Assembly: GCA_965658355.1 (NCBI GenBank)
Contig: CBFHRX010000001.1
Location: 77,799 to 141,798, forward strand
Source: UBA11891 sp965658355
Lineage (GTDB): Bacteria; Bacteroidota; Bacteroidia; Flavobacteriales; Flavobacteriaceae
Length of the DNA stretch: 64,000 bases
Reading direction: 5' to 3'
Below the pieces are notes generated by a model. That model did not search any database, was not told where the DNA came from, and worked only from the letters and a program-made list of their open reading frames with translations. Numbering within the stretch: position 1 is the stretch's first letter; each line of letters opens with the position of its first letter. Below, in pieces: positions 45,107 through 54,622 of this stretch. A program made the translations under genes and the position numbers.

Positions 45107-46090
45107 ATGAAAACACTAAAAAAAATAGGGGTTTTAACTTCGGGTGGCGATTCACCAGGAATGAACGCGGCTATTCGAGCTGTTGTTCGAGCCGCTATTT
45201 TCCACAAACTTGAATGTGTTGCTATCTACCAAGGATATCAGGGCTTAATTGACAATGAGGTAAAACCGATGAGTGCCAGATCGGTCAATAATATTGTCAA
45301 TAAAGGAGGCACATTTCTAAAGTCAGCACGTTGTTTGGAATTTAGAACCAAAGAAGGAAGAGAAAAAGCGTATCAAACCATAAAAAGCAATCATATTGAT
45401 GCTTTGGTAGTGATTGGCGGTGATGGTTCTTTTACGGGGGCCATGATATTTCAGAAAGAATTTAATATCCCTGTGATTGGTATTCCGGGTACTATAGATA
45501 ATGATATTAGTGGTACTCAATTCACATTAGGTTACGATACAGCTCTTAATACAGTAATTGAAGCTATTGATAAAATTAGAGATACTGCAAGCTCTCACAA
45601 CCGTTTGTTCTTTGTTGAAGTAATGGGAAGAGACGCCGGACATATTGCTTTGAACGCTGGCGTAGGGGCAGGTGCTGAAGAAATTTTAATCCCCGAGGAA
45701 GACATGGGATTAGATCGATTGCTGCACTCTTTGAAAAAAAGTGAAAAATCGGGTAAATCCTCCAGTATAGTGGTTGTAGCCGAAGGCGATAAGACAGGCG
45801 ATAATGTCTTTGAAATTGCCTCCTATGTAGAGAAAAACATGCCTTATTACGATGTCCGTGTGTCCGTTTTAGGACATATGCAAAGGGGTGGTTCACCGAG
45901 TTGTTTTGATCGTGTACTAGCGTCAAGGATGGGCGTTTTTGCTGTAGAATCTTTAATAGCAGGTGCTTCCAGCGTTATGGTTGGAATTGAAAATGACAAG
46001 ATGGTTGTGAGTCCTTTGGAAAAAGCGATCAAAGGGACCTCCAAAATAAATAAAGAACTCATCCGTGTATCGGATATATTATCAATTTAA
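45107..46090 (+). CDS. pfkA: ATP-dependent 6-phosphofructokinase
   Basis: Phosphorylates fructose 6-phosphate to the 1,6-bisphosphate. The 327 residues match the short bacterial PfkA. Motifs: LTSGGDSPGMNAAIRA (ATP loop), GGDGSFTGA (Gly rather than a PPi-specific Asp in GGDGS, supporting ATP use), PGTIDNDI (catalytic Asp), MGRDAGHIAL, and LGHMQRGGSPS. Followed after 17 bases by gapA, so two glycolytic steps are in one operon, with a GlcNAc kinase third. Confidence 0.96.
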   Translation: MKTLKKIGVLTSGGDSPGMNAAIRAVVRAAIFHKLECVAIYQGYQGLIDNEVKPMSARSVNNIVNKGGTFLKSARCLEFRTKEGREKAYQTIKSNHIDALVVIGGDGSFTGAMIFQKEFNIPVIGIPGTIDNDISGTQFTLGYDTALNTVIEAIDKIRDTASSHNRLFFVEVMGRDAGHIALNAGVGAGAEEILIPEEDMGLDRLLHSLKKSEKSGKSSSIVVVAEGDKTGDNVFEIASYVEKNMPYYDVRVSVLGHMQRGGSPSCFDRVLASRMGVFAVESLIAGASSVMVGIENDKMVVSPLEKAIKGTSKINKELIRVSDILSI

Positions 46091-46107
46091 AAATAAACAA
46101 ACTAAAA

Positions 46108-47106
46108 ATGGGAGTACGTATTGGAATTAACGGATTTGGACGCATAGGGAGATTGGTTTTTCGCGCTGCGATGAAACAAGAAGATGTTACCATTGTAGGG
46201 ATAAATGATCTTTTAGAAGTCAATCATTTGGCTTATTTATTACAGTATGATTCAGTTCATGGTCACTATGACGGAACCGTGAGTGTTGAGAATAACAACT
46301 TGATTGTAGACGGTCAAGAAATTAAAATTTCAGCTGAGCGAAACCCTGCTGATATCCCATGGGGAGCAATGAATACTGATGTTGTAGCGGAATGTACAGG
46401 GATCTTTACTACTCTTGAAAAAGCACAATTACACCTTGACGGTGGCGCCAAAAAGGTTGTTATTTCAGCACCTTCAGCCGATGCCCCGATGTTTGTGATG
46501 GGGGTCAACCATACAGAAGCTACTGCTGATCAAACCATCGTTTCGAATGCTTCCTGTACGACAAACTGTTTGGCGCCTGTAGCAAAAGTGTTAAACGACA
46601 ATTTTGAAATCGTGGAAGGACTGATGACTACTGTGCATGCAACAACTGCGACACAGTTTACTGTCGATGGTCCTTCAAGAAAAGACTTCAGAGGCGGAAG
46701 AAGTGCCTTATTGAATATTATACCCGCTTCTACAGGAGCTGCTAAAGCGGTAACCAAGGTGATACCAGCACTCGTTGGAAAACTTACGGGAATGGCATTT
46801 AGAGTGCCTACTGCCAATGTATCGGTAGTAGATTTGACGGTTCGCTTGGGAAAAAACACTTCCTATGAAGAAATTAAAGCCGCTATGCAAGCAAATGCCA
46901 ATGGTGCTATGAAAGGGATTTTAGGATATTCTGAGTTGCCACTCGTTTCGCAAGATTTTGTTGGCGACCCACGGACTTCAATTTTTGATGCAGGTGCAGG
47001 GATGGAATTAAATGAAAATTTCTTTAAAGTGATTTCATGGTACGACAACGAATGTGGGTACTCTAACAAATTGTTAGACCTAGCGAAGCATATTCACCAA
47101 CTCTAG
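46108..47106 (+). CDS. gapA: Glyceraldehyde-3-phosphate dehydrogenase, type I
   Basis: NAD-dependent glycolytic dehydrogenase. The 332 residues include INGFGRIGRLVFRA (Rossmann), the catalytic Cys150 in SNASCTTNC, HATTATQ with the His, and WYDNECGYSNK near the C-terminus. A hydrophobic residue rather than Asp at the NADP-specific position cannot be told by eye, so cofactor specificity is inferred as NAD from the NDL segment (GINDL). Middle gene of pfkA-gapA-kinase. Confidence 0.96.
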   Translation: MGVRIGINGFGRIGRLVFRAAMKQEDVTIVGINDLLEVNHLAYLLQYDSVHGHYDGTVSVENNNLIVDGQEIKISAERNPADIPWGAMNTDVVAECTGIFTTLEKAQLHLDGGAKKVVISAPSADAPMFVMGVNHTEATADQTIVSNASCTTNCLAPVAKVLNDNFEIVEGLMTTVHATTATQFTVDGPSRKDFRGGRSALLNIIPASTGAAKAVTKVIPALVGKLTGMAFRVPTANVSVVDLTVRLGKNTSYEEIKAAMQANANGAMKGILGYSELPLVSQDFVGDPRTSIFDAGAGMELNENFFKVISWYDNECGYSNKLLDLAKHIHQL

Positions 47107-47113
47107 TTGTTCT

Positions 47114-47980
47114 ATGATACTGGTTGTTGATAGTGGCTCTACCAAAACGGATTGGTACGCAATAGAGGCCACAGGTGAAGTTTTGTTTTCTACCCAGACA
47201 TTGGGGTTGAATCCTCAAGTTTTGTCTAGTGAAATTTTAAAGGAACGTATCTTAAATAATTTTGAGTTATCCCAAAATAGGGAAGCCGTTACTCATTTGT
47301 ATTTCTATGGTGCTGGTTGCGGGATTAAAAGCCCGCAACAGCGCATTATTAAAGTGTTTGAAAAAATCTTTACCAAGGCAGAACTCTCTGTAAAAGAAGA
47401 TACCTATGCGGCCGTGTATGCCACTGTAAAAAAAGAAGAACCTTCTATTGTTTGTATATTGGGAACGGGTTCTAACTGTACATATTTTGACGGAATTGAA
47501 ATAGAACAGCGTATCATCTCTTTAGGGTATGTTTTAATGGATGAAGCAAGTGGCAATTTCTATGGTAAGCAATTAATTAGAAGTTATTACTTTAATGAAA
47601 TGCCCGAAGAGCTTCGCAAGCCATTTGAAGAAAAATACGATCTAGAAGCGGACGTTATCAAGGAAAATATTTACCGAAAAGAAAATCCCAATACCTATTT
47701 GGCGACCTTTGCGGAATTTATGATACAACACAAAACGCACCCTGTTATGAATACCATCATAAAAGGGGGGCTACGACGTTTTATTGAGCATCAAATCCTT
47801 CAGTTTGACAATGCAAAAGAAGTTCCTGTTCATTTTGTAGGCTCTATCTCCCATTTCCTTCAGGAAGAAATAACTCAGATTATGACGGAAGAATATGGGC
47901 TAAAAATGGGGACTGTTGTAAAACGGCCAATTGATGGTTTGGTTCACTATCATCGGCAACAAATTAACGCCACTCTCTGA
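47114..47980 (+). CDS. N-acetylglucosamine kinase-like protein (BadF/BadG family)
   Basis: A 288-residue ASKHA-fold kinase. DSGSTKTDW at 6-14 is the phosphate-1 loop, GTGSNC (about 118-123) the phosphate-2 loop; FYGAGC, DEASGNFYGKQLI and VHFVGSISHF resemble the Bacteroidota GlcNAc kinase group (often found near gap or pfk). Phosphorylating GlcNAc to GlcNAc-6-P would return sugar from chitin or peptidoglycan to the amino-sugar pool. The gene follows gapA by seven bases. The substrate is inferred from the family, not proven. Confidence 0.85.
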   Translation: MILVVDSGSTKTDWYAIEATGEVLFSTQTLGLNPQVLSSEILKERILNNFELSQNREAVTHLYFYGAGCGIKSPQQRIIKVFEKIFTKAELSVKEDTYAAVYATVKKEEPSIVCILGTGSNCTYFDGIEIEQRIISLGYVLMDEASGNFYGKQLIRSYYFNEMPEELRKPFEEKYDLEADVIKENIYRKENPNTYLATFAEFMIQHKTHPVMNTIIKGGLRRFIEHQILQFDNAKEVPVHFVGSISHFLQEEITQIMTEEYGLKMGTVVKRPIDGLVHYHRQQINATL

Positions 47981-47985
47981 GGTAG

Positions 47986-48372
47986 TTAAGCATCGTCTAC
48001 TGCAATCATACTGATCTCTACTCGAACAGATTTTGGCAAGGTTTTGACAGCTACCGTTTCTCTTGCAGGTGCCCTTTCTTCATCAAAATAGTGACCGTAT
48101 ACGGTATTGACTTCTGCGAAATAATCCATATCACTTAGAAAAATGCTGCTCTTTATGACATTGTCAAAAGTCATTTGAGCGGCTTTTAGAACTGCTGAGA
48201 GGTTTTGCATTACTTGTACTGTTTCAGCTTCAATACTTTCGGAAACCCATTCCATTGTTCTAGGATCCAATCCGATTTGGCCGCTTAGATAGACGGTGTT
48301 TTCATATCGGATGGCTTGGTTGTAAGGACCAATAGGAGCAGGGGCATTAGGAGTTTGGATGATTGTTTTCAT
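47986..48372 (-). CDS. ridA: RidA family reactive intermediate deaminase
   Basis: A 128-residue member of the YjgF/YER057c/UK114 family that hydrolyses 2-aminoacrylate and other enamine/imine intermediates generated by PLP enzymes. Seen: NAPAPIGPYNQAIR, YLSGQIGLDPRT, the catalytic Arg in the PARETVAVKTLP segment, and VRVEISMIAV at the C-terminus. It is convergent with the kinase gene (five bases between stops), and is a single gene. A TACTTTAG (one mismatch to TAnnTTTG) lies 20 bases upstream. Confidence 0.95.
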   Translation of the reverse strand: MKTIIQTPNAPAPIGPYNQAIRYENTVYLSGQIGLDPRTMEWVSESIEAETVQVMQNLSAVLKAAQMTFDNVIKSSIFLSDMDYFAEVNTVYGHYFDEERAPARETVAVKTLPKSVRVEISMIAVDDA

Positions 48373-48450
48373 GTTGAATGGTATGTGGACACTAAAGTAG
48401 TTAATTTAAGATCGCTGCTAAACTATTCAGTTCATTCCAAACAAGATGCC

Positions 48451-51087
48451 CTATAAATTTCTGTAGGGCTCACTGTTCTTCTCGTATTTAATATCACTTA
48501 GCATTCCAGATTTTATCCCAATAAAGAAATTCCAGGAAGCTCTGTTGCTAAATGGAACCCAGCTAAAATTCATCCGCCAACTGTCTAAATTGCGATCAAA
48601 CCTTAATTGGGTGTAGGTAAACCCACTCTGCCTAAAGTCATATCCCGATGAAATACCGACCTTCCATTTAGGCGTCAAGTCGATATTTCCGGAAAACATT
48701 AATGAATTGGTAGAAATGGTTTTTTGTCCCACACTGTTATTATAGGTAAGGGAGTAAGCAAATTTTAAATTCCAAGGGATTTCAGTTTGAAAAAGAGGAT
48801 ATTGGGGAGCAGGTTCTTGGTCTTCATCACTGGTGTTTTGCTTGTTGTAAAAATTCGCAGAGCGACCAAATAAATCATCATCACGCCCTCCACTGCCAGT
48901 AATATCAGTATTGATGTCCTCTTCTTCTTCTCGCACACCTTCTCTCTTAAAGGTATTGTTGTTGATACTGTAGCCCATATTTACATTAGCACTTGTCAAG
49001 CGTGCCAAGCCCCCACCATTTTTGATGTGAAAGGTGCTGATGCGAGTATTTTCAGTATTGAGTCCGTAGGGATCGAATGTAGCTCCGAAATTGACACTCA
49101 TTTTATTGTTTAACAAACTCAAACCAGAAGACACCCGAACAGGAGCAAGGTTAAAAGAATCTGCTGCCACATTATAGCTAGTGGCAATATTCAAGTTGTT
49201 CAACAACTTTATCTTTTTTAGCTCTTTTTTGGTCGTGTCACGATCTATAACTTTTGCTTCAAAATTGTTGCTTAAGCTTATTCCAATACTACTGGAAAAG
49301 CCTCTTCCGGGAGTGCCATACAAACTTCCTTCAAAGCGCGTATATTCTCTTGTATTTCCTTCTGCATCGATGATGTATTCGTCATAATATTGATCAAAAC
49401 TAGGTCTGTTACTGTAGGAAATGGAAGGTCTAAGGGTATGTCGTATGGATTGAATTCGACTCCCTTCTTTAAAATTCAAAGTTCCATAAACAGTTGTTCC
49501 AAAGCTAGCCCCAAAACTATATTGTCGAAAAGCACCAAATTTTGACAGGGTGTCTTTTACAGCACTTCCTACTTCTGGATCAAAGTCATTGTATTGTACT
49601 TGAGTTGGAGTCCAAACCTCGTTGTAGTTGGCATTTGTAGAGACACTGATGTATTTAAAGAGCTTAAAATTTGTAGCAATAGGAATGCTGTGGCGTACCC
49701 CAGCTCTTGCATTGTCAAACATCCCCGCTCTGAATAGCTCGTCTTCTTGTGCGATGATACGTTGTTCTGCTTGGGTGGAATACTGAAAGTTGATGTTTTG
49801 AATAATTCCTTTTTTGGGTCCGTTTTTAGGCGCGAAAGGAAAAATACGATCTAAATTAGCTTGCAAGGTTGGCAGTGTTAAATTGACCTCCTTAGTTCGC
49901 GAATTCTGTGACAGAGCAGTTGTCAGTGATAAATTAACACGTGGGGTCCCTGAGAATGTTTTGGAATAAGAGATGGAAGAACTCAGGTTGTTATTTAAAA
50001 AATTTGGGGAATTTAGCTGATTAACAGACTGTTGATAGTAGTCACTACTCCCATAGTTTACCGAGGCAGAGAAGGTTGAATTAGGGCTTGATTTGGGATC
50101 TTTGCTATGCGACCATCTCAAGTTGGATACTGTCGATTTTGAGTAGCCCGGTAAGCCTCTTTCACCCGATATAAGGTTTTCAAATCGGAAGCTTAGATTT
50201 CCATTGTATTTATATCGTTTTCGATAATTGGTGTCAAAACGCATTCCATAACTCCCATTGGTGAAATAATCTCCCGTGACCGCAAGATTAAAATAGTCCG
50301 AGAGGTTAAAGTAATAGCCACCATTTTGAATGGCATAGCCTCTGTTATTATTTTCACTTATAGAGGGAAATAAGAACCCGGAACTCAATTCTTGATTCGA
50401 GGGGAAATACGAAAAGGGCAGGGCAATTGGGGTTGGGACATCTGATATGTACATATTGGTAAGTCCCGTTACTATCTTTCCTCCAGGAACTAATTTGGCG
50501 CGTCGGGTTTTAAAATAATAATCCGCAGTTTCCAAATCGCCAGCTGTTGTTACCTTGGCACCGCTGAGATAAAATACAGAATCGTTTTCCTTCTTAGTGA
50601 ATTCTGAAAAGAGATTCATCCCAGATTGTGCTGACTTTGAATTCCAAATCAGAGCCTTTTGCGTTTCAAAATTATAGCGGATAGAGTCTGGGTTTACTTC
50701 GTTAGGGCCTTGCTTGAAATAGGGGTATTGACTCAGTTCCCCAACACTATCAGCAATCCTTCCTGCATAGACGTCTTTTGTTTTATAATCTAAAATAATC
50801 AAGCCTGCTCGCAGGGTAATATCTTGGTAATAAAGCTCCGCTTCATCGACCAAATACAGCTTGTTTTCTTTTCGATCAATATTGACTCTTTTCTTAGCGG
50901 TATAGCGAACCTTATCCAATAGTAAAGGTTCTTTTGGCAGGCTGTCTTTGTTAGCCGCCGTTTGCGATAGCGAATCCTTAATTTTTGGGCTAATTTCGGC
51001 CTGAGCAGTTTGCGTTTCTTGGCTGTAGAGGAGCCCTGAAAAGAAAACTATTAACAGTTTAAGTGTATAAAAAGACTTTGTGCGCAA
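48451..51087 (-). CDS. lptD: LptD-like LPS assembly outer-membrane protein
   Basis: The 878-residue precursor begins with a signal peptide (FYTLKLLIVFFSGLLYS) and then an OstA-type jellyroll-like section (RKENKLYLVDEAELYYQDITLRAG... region 68-210, KTTAGDLETADYY-like repeats), followed by a long C-terminal beta-barrel rich in aromatic-ended strands (SYSKTFSGTPRVNLSL, and the like). This is the Bacteroidota form of LptD that places LPS in the outer leaflet with LptE. The start codon is TTG (51087); no ATG lies at the right place. It is divergent from the amidase with a 33-base gap. Confidence 0.88.
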   Translation of the reverse strand: MRTKSFYTLKLLIVFFSGLLYSQETQTAQAEISPKIKDSLSQTAANKDSLPKEPLLLDKVRYTAKKRVNIDRKENKLYLVDEAELYYQDITLRAGLIILDYKTKDVYAGRIADSVGELSQYPYFKQGPNEVNPDSIRYNFETQKALIWNSKSAQSGMNLFSEFTKKENDSVFYLSGAKVTTAGDLETADYYFKTRRAKLVPGGKIVTGLTNMYISDVPTPIALPFSYFPSNQELSSGFLFPSISENNNRGYAIQNGGYYFNLSDYFNLAVTGDYFTNGSYGMRFDTNYRKRYKYNGNLSFRFENLISGERGLPGYSKSTVSNLRWSHSKDPKSSPNSTFSASVNYGSSDYYQQSVNQLNSPNFLNNNLSSSISYSKTFSGTPRVNLSLTTALSQNSRTKEVNLTLPTLQANLDRIFPFAPKNGPKKGIIQNINFQYSTQAEQRIIAQEDELFRAGMFDNARAGVRHSIPIATNFKLFKYISVSTNANYNEVWTPTQVQYNDFDPEVGSAVKDTLSKFGAFRQYSFGASFGTTVYGTLNFKEGSRIQSIRHTLRPSISYSNRPSFDQYYDEYIIDAEGNTREYTRFEGSLYGTPGRGFSSSIGISLSNNFEAKVIDRDTTKKELKKIKLLNNLNIATSYNVAADSFNLAPVRVSSGLSLLNNKMSVNFGATFDPYGLNTENTRISTFHIKNGGGLARLTSANVNMGYSINNNTFKREGVREEEEDINTDITGSGGRDDDLFGRSANFYNKQNTSDEDQEPAPQYPLFQTEIPWNLKFAYSLTYNNSVGQKTISTNSLMFSGNIDLTPKWKVGISSGYDFRQSGFTYTQLRFDRNLDSWRMNFSWVPFSNRASWNFFIGIKSGMLSDIKYEKNSEPYRNL

Positions 51088-51107
51088 GACGATAAATCCT
51101 AAATTTG
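51078..51107 (+). promoter_or_regulatory. Promoter of the amidase and downstream envelope operon
   Basis: A -33 TTG at 51078-51080, a 19-bp spacer and TAAATTTG at 51100-51107 (exact TAnnTTTG). The -33 element lies inside the first codons of divergent lptD. Confidence 0.75.
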
Positions 51108-51138
51108 TTGGGCTTGGACATTGAATCGCGCTAAATTA

Positions 51139-52275
51139 ATGATTATTTACCTACTTAGATCGAATTTCATAGGGTTTGCAAAATATTTAAGAAATGCGGG
51201 TTCTATGCTGTTTCTTTTTGGCTTCTTTTTTTGTTTTGTTCCCGACACACTTTATGCTCAAGAGCCTTTTGTGGTCGTCCTCGACGCTGGCCATGGTGGT
51301 AAAGACCCGGGGAATAAAGGATTTAAAAATCGCTATTATGAAAAGAAAATCGCTTTAAAAATTGTTTTGGCAATAGGTGAAAAGCTTGCGGCGCAAAAAG
51401 GAATTAAAGTTATTTACACTCGTAAAACAGATGTTTTTGTTGATTTAATCGAAAGGGCGAACATCGCCAACAAAAATGACGCTGATTTATTTGTGTCCAT
51501 TCACTGTGATGCGCATACTTCACAAGCCTACGGTGCTGGGACTTTTGTCTTGGGTCTTCACGCCAATCAAAGAAATTTTGAGGTCTCAAAAAGAGAGAAT
51601 TCGGTTATATTTTACGAAGATAATTTCGAAAAAAATTACGAAGGCTTTGATCCCAACAACCCGGAGTCAGTAATAGGATTGACTTTAATGCAGGAGGCTT
51701 ATTTGGACCAAAGCATAGTAGCGGCCGATCGAATCCAAAAACGATTTGTTCGCAACCTGGGAAGAAAAGACAGAACTGTTAAACAAGCAGGGTTTATCGT
51801 GTTGAAATATACCTATATGCCAAGTGTTTTGGTGGAGACTGGTTTTTTAACCAATACCAAAGAAGGCGCTTATTTAAATTCTTCAAAAGGACAAGCGCAA
51901 ATGGCGAGTGCTATTTCCGATGCCATCATCGATTATAAAAACAGCCTGGAAAAAAGTGTGGCTGCCGCTGTTTCTATCAAGGAGCCTGCTGTAGACCTTC
52001 TTGAAACGACTAACCCCAAAGTTGAGTTTCGTATTCAAATTGCGGCAAGCAAAAACGCATTGGAGCCCAAATCATATAATTTCAAGGGATTAGCACCCAT
52101 AAAAAGAGTAAAAGCAGGGGCTATGTATCGTTATTATTACGGCATCACAGCCTCTTATAATCAAGCCAAAAAATTAGTCAGAGTAGCGAAAAGGAAAGGC
52201 TACAAAAGTGCCTTTATAGTGGCGTTTTCAGAAGGAAAAAAAATACCCCTCACGGAAGCACTTAACAAAAACTAA
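51139..52275 (+). CDS. N-acetylmuramoyl-L-alanine amidase with SPOR-like C-terminus
   Basis: Zinc amidase that splits the bond between MurNAc and stem peptide. I chose ATG 51139; a TTG at 51121 is also in frame. A signal peptide ends near DTLYAQ; the Amidase_3 domain shows VVLDAGHGGKDPGNKG (first His ligand and Glu), FVSIHCDA (second His) and VLVETGFLTN (catalytic Glu). The end (RIQIAASKNALEPKSY to GYKSAFIVAF) has the shape of a SPOR peptidoglycan-binding domain, suggesting septal localisation. The first gene of a plus-strand series leading into the MCE gene. Confidence 0.92.
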   Translation: MIIYLLRSNFIGFAKYLRNAGSMLFLFGFFFCFVPDTLYAQEPFVVVLDAGHGGKDPGNKGFKNRYYEKKIALKIVLAIGEKLAAQKGIKVIYTRKTDVFVDLIERANIANKNDADLFVSIHCDAHTSQAYGAGTFVLGLHANQRNFEVSKRENSVIFYEDNFEKNYEGFDPNNPESVIGLTLMQEAYLDQSIVAADRIQKRFVRNLGRKDRTVKQAGFIVLKYTYMPSVLVETGFLTNTKEGAYLNSSKGQAQMASAISDAIIDYKNSLEKSVAAAVSIKEPAVDLLETTNPKVEFRIQIAASKNALEPKSYNFKGLAPIKRVKAGAMYRYYYGITASYNQAKKLVRVAKRKGYKSAFIVAFSEGKKIPLTEALNKN

Positions 52276-52326
52276 ACAATATGACCATTAATTTATTTGT
52301 ACCTTTATACACCTAACTGAATTGCT

Positions 52327-53274
52327 TTGAAAATCTCTAAAGAAATTAAAACGGCCCTCATTGTTCTACTCGGTATTAGTACCTTTTTTGTAGGATTTAA
52401 TTTTCTCAAAGGCAGTACTATTTTTAAGCAAGAAAAGGTCATTCATACTGTTTACGGACAGGTCGAAGGTCTTGTAAATGGTGCTAAAGTCACCATCAAT
52501 GGATTGACAATAGGAAAGATTACACAAATCGATTTCTTACCGAATTCCACCAAAATATTGGTGACTATGAATATTCGCGACAACTTGACTTTTTCGAATA
52601 AGAGCAAAGCAGTTCTCTACGAAACAGGACTCATTGGCGGGAAAGCCATTTCCATACAGCCCGATTTTTCAATTCCACAAGCGATACAATCAGGAGATAC
52701 GCTACAATCCTCCATCAAGCCAGGACTTACGGAATTAGTCAACCAACAAATCGCTCCTTTGCAAGAAAAAATTACCAGTACCCTTACCAGTGTAGATTCT
52801 CTTTTTGCCGGCGTAAGTAATGTCCTCAATAAAGACAGCCAAAACAATTTAAAAAGAACTTTAGAGCAATTGGCTCAAGCTGCTGACAATGCCAATAAAG
52901 CCTCAAACTCAATTGCAAAGTTGCTTTCGAAAAACGAAGAAACACTTTCAAATTCTTTTAGTGATATTGCCAACACTTCTAATAATCTATCACAATTAAC
53001 AGATTCACTTAGTGAGGTAGATTTCAAAAAACTGATAAAGGAATACGAAACCATCGCTGTTACGATGAATGCGCTACTGAACAATCTAGAGGCAGGAGAA
53101 GGAACAGCTGGAAAATTGCTCAACAACGATGCCTTATATCAAAATCTTAATAATACTGTTGAAGAACTCGGTCAATTAATTTCTAATTTGAAAGAAAATC
53201 CGAAGCGATATGTTCATTTTTCTCTCTTTGGAAAGAAGAATGAGCCTTACTTAGAATCGGATAATAAACAGTGA
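52327..53274 (+). CDS. MCE domain (MlaD-like) lipid-transport protein
   Basis: A 315-residue protein with an N-terminal membrane anchor (IKTALIVLLGISTFFVGFNFL), one MCE domain (VYGQVEGLVNGAKVTINGLTIGKITQIDF, about 40-110), and a long helical tail with coiled-coil character (LTELVNQQIAPLQEKI on). MCE proteins form hexameric rings that shuttle lipids between membranes. The ABC partners MlaE/MlaF are not in the window. The start is TTG (52327). A 51-base gap separates it from the amidase gene, and one base from the Fe-S protein gene. Confidence 0.9.
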   Translation: MKISKEIKTALIVLLGISTFFVGFNFLKGSTIFKQEKVIHTVYGQVEGLVNGAKVTINGLTIGKITQIDFLPNSTKILVTMNIRDNLTFSNKSKAVLYETGLIGGKAISIQPDFSIPQAIQSGDTLQSSIKPGLTELVNQQIAPLQEKITSTLTSVDSLFAGVSNVLNKDSQNNLKRTLEQLAQAADNANKASNSIAKLLSKNEETLSNSFSDIANTSNNLSQLTDSLSEVDFKKLIKEYETIAVTMNALLNNLEAGEGTAGKLLNNDALYQNLNNTVEELGQLISNLKENPKRYVHFSLFGKKNEPYLESDNKQ

Positions 53275-53275
53275 T

Positions 53276-54607
53276 ATGATAGAGTGGTTGCCCAATATTA
53301 TATTTGTAATTGCGCTGGTGAGCGCATTGATTTTTTTTACTAAAAATGTTAAAAAAATAAGTTCCAATATACGGCTTGGAAAGCCTATTGATCGTTCAGA
53401 TCGAAAAGGGGATCGTTGGAAAAATATGGCACGAATTGCCTTGGGGCAGTCAAAAATGGTCAAAAGACCTGTAGCTGGTTTTTTGCATGTGATTGTATAC
53501 ATAGGCTTTATTCTCATCAATATCGAATTAGTAGAAATAGTGGTGGACGGAATTGTCGGTTCACATCGTATTTTCGCTCCTTATCTAGGTCCTTTTTACA
53601 ATGTCTTGATTGGGAGTTTCGAAATACTTGCCTTTTTAGTACTAGTAGCTGTCCTTGTTTTTTGGGTGCGGCGAAACGTACTGCGTATCCAGCGATTTTG
53701 GAAAGCAGAAATGAAAGGATGGCCTAAGTTAGATGCTGACTTGATTCTCTATTTCGAAATTGTTTTAATGGGGTTGTTTTTATCTATGAATGCCACTGAT
53801 TCCCTATTGCAACAGCTGGGAGCTGACCACTATCAACAAGCGGGCTACTTTCCAGTTTCTCAATTTATAGCCCCTTTGTTTTCCTCCTTTTCGGAGGCCA
53901 CTCTTATTGTACTTGAGCGGACATTTTGGTGGTCGCATATACTTGGTATTTTTATTTTCCTCAACTACCTCTATTATTCAAAGCACCTGCACATACTTCT
54001 TGCATTTCCCAATACGTATTTTGCGAACCTGGCACCCAAAGGCGCGTTTCGAAACAATAGTGTAGTTACCAAAGAAGTAAAGATGATGTTGGATCCCAAC
54101 GCAGATCCTTATGCTACTACTGAGGATACCAATGAAGAGCCTGAAACATTTGGAGCTTCTGATGTTACTGATTTAAACTGGGTACAATTGTTAAATGCCT
54201 ATACCTGTACAGAATGTGGACGGTGTACGAGTGTGTGTCCAGCAAACCAAACGGGAAAAAAACTATCGCCACGAAAAATCATGATGGATACTCGCGATCG
54301 TCTGACTGAATTGGGGGACTATAAGAATAGCAAAGGCGATGCAGCGGCACAGGATGATAAAAAGCTATTGGACGATTACATCAGTCGAGAAGAGCTCTGG
54401 GCGTGTACCTCCTGTAATGCCTGTACCGAAGCCTGTCCTGTGGATATAGATCCGCTTTCTATCATCATGGACATGCGCCAATATCTAGTTTTAGAAGAAT
54501 CAGCTGCCCCCTCTGATCTAAATAATATGATGACCAATATCGAAAATAACGGAGCTCCGTGGCCCTTTAATAACCAAGACCGACTGTTGTGGGCTCAAGA
54601 CAATTAA
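53276..54607 (+). CDS. Membrane (4Fe-4S)-dicluster protein, HdrC/NarI-like
   Basis: A 443-residue protein. The N-terminal half has about five membrane helices (IIFVIALVSALIFF; FLHVIVYIGFILINIELV; YNVLIGSFEILAFLVLVAV; ILYFEIVLMGLFLSM; HILGIFIFLNYLYYSKHLHIL) containing His residues placed like heme-b ligands of nitrate-reductase gamma/HdrE subunits. The C-terminal half carries two 4Fe-4S motifs, CTECGRCTSVCP near 310 and CTSCNACTEACP near 376. Together with the CCG protein two genes further on it resembles a split heterodisulfide-reductase (HdrDE)-like unit. It probably passes electrons between quinol and an unknown partner. Function unknown. Confidence 0.85.
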   Translation: MIEWLPNIIFVIALVSALIFFTKNVKKISSNIRLGKPIDRSDRKGDRWKNMARIALGQSKMVKRPVAGFLHVIVYIGFILINIELVEIVVDGIVGSHRIFAPYLGPFYNVLIGSFEILAFLVLVAVLVFWVRRNVLRIQRFWKAEMKGWPKLDADLILYFEIVLMGLFLSMNATDSLLQQLGADHYQQAGYFPVSQFIAPLFSSFSEATLIVLERTFWWSHILGIFIFLNYLYYSKHLHILLAFPNTYFANLAPKGAFRNNSVVTKEVKMMLDPNADPYATTEDTNEEPETFGASDVTDLNWVQLLNAYTCTECGRCTSVCPANQTGKKLSPRKIMMDTRDRLTELGDYKNSKGDAAAQDDKKLLDDYISREELWACTSCNACTEACPVDIDPLSIIMDMRQYLVLEESAAPSDLNNMMTNIENNGAPWPFNNQDRLLWAQDN

Positions 54608-54622
54608 TTTAATACGAAACCA

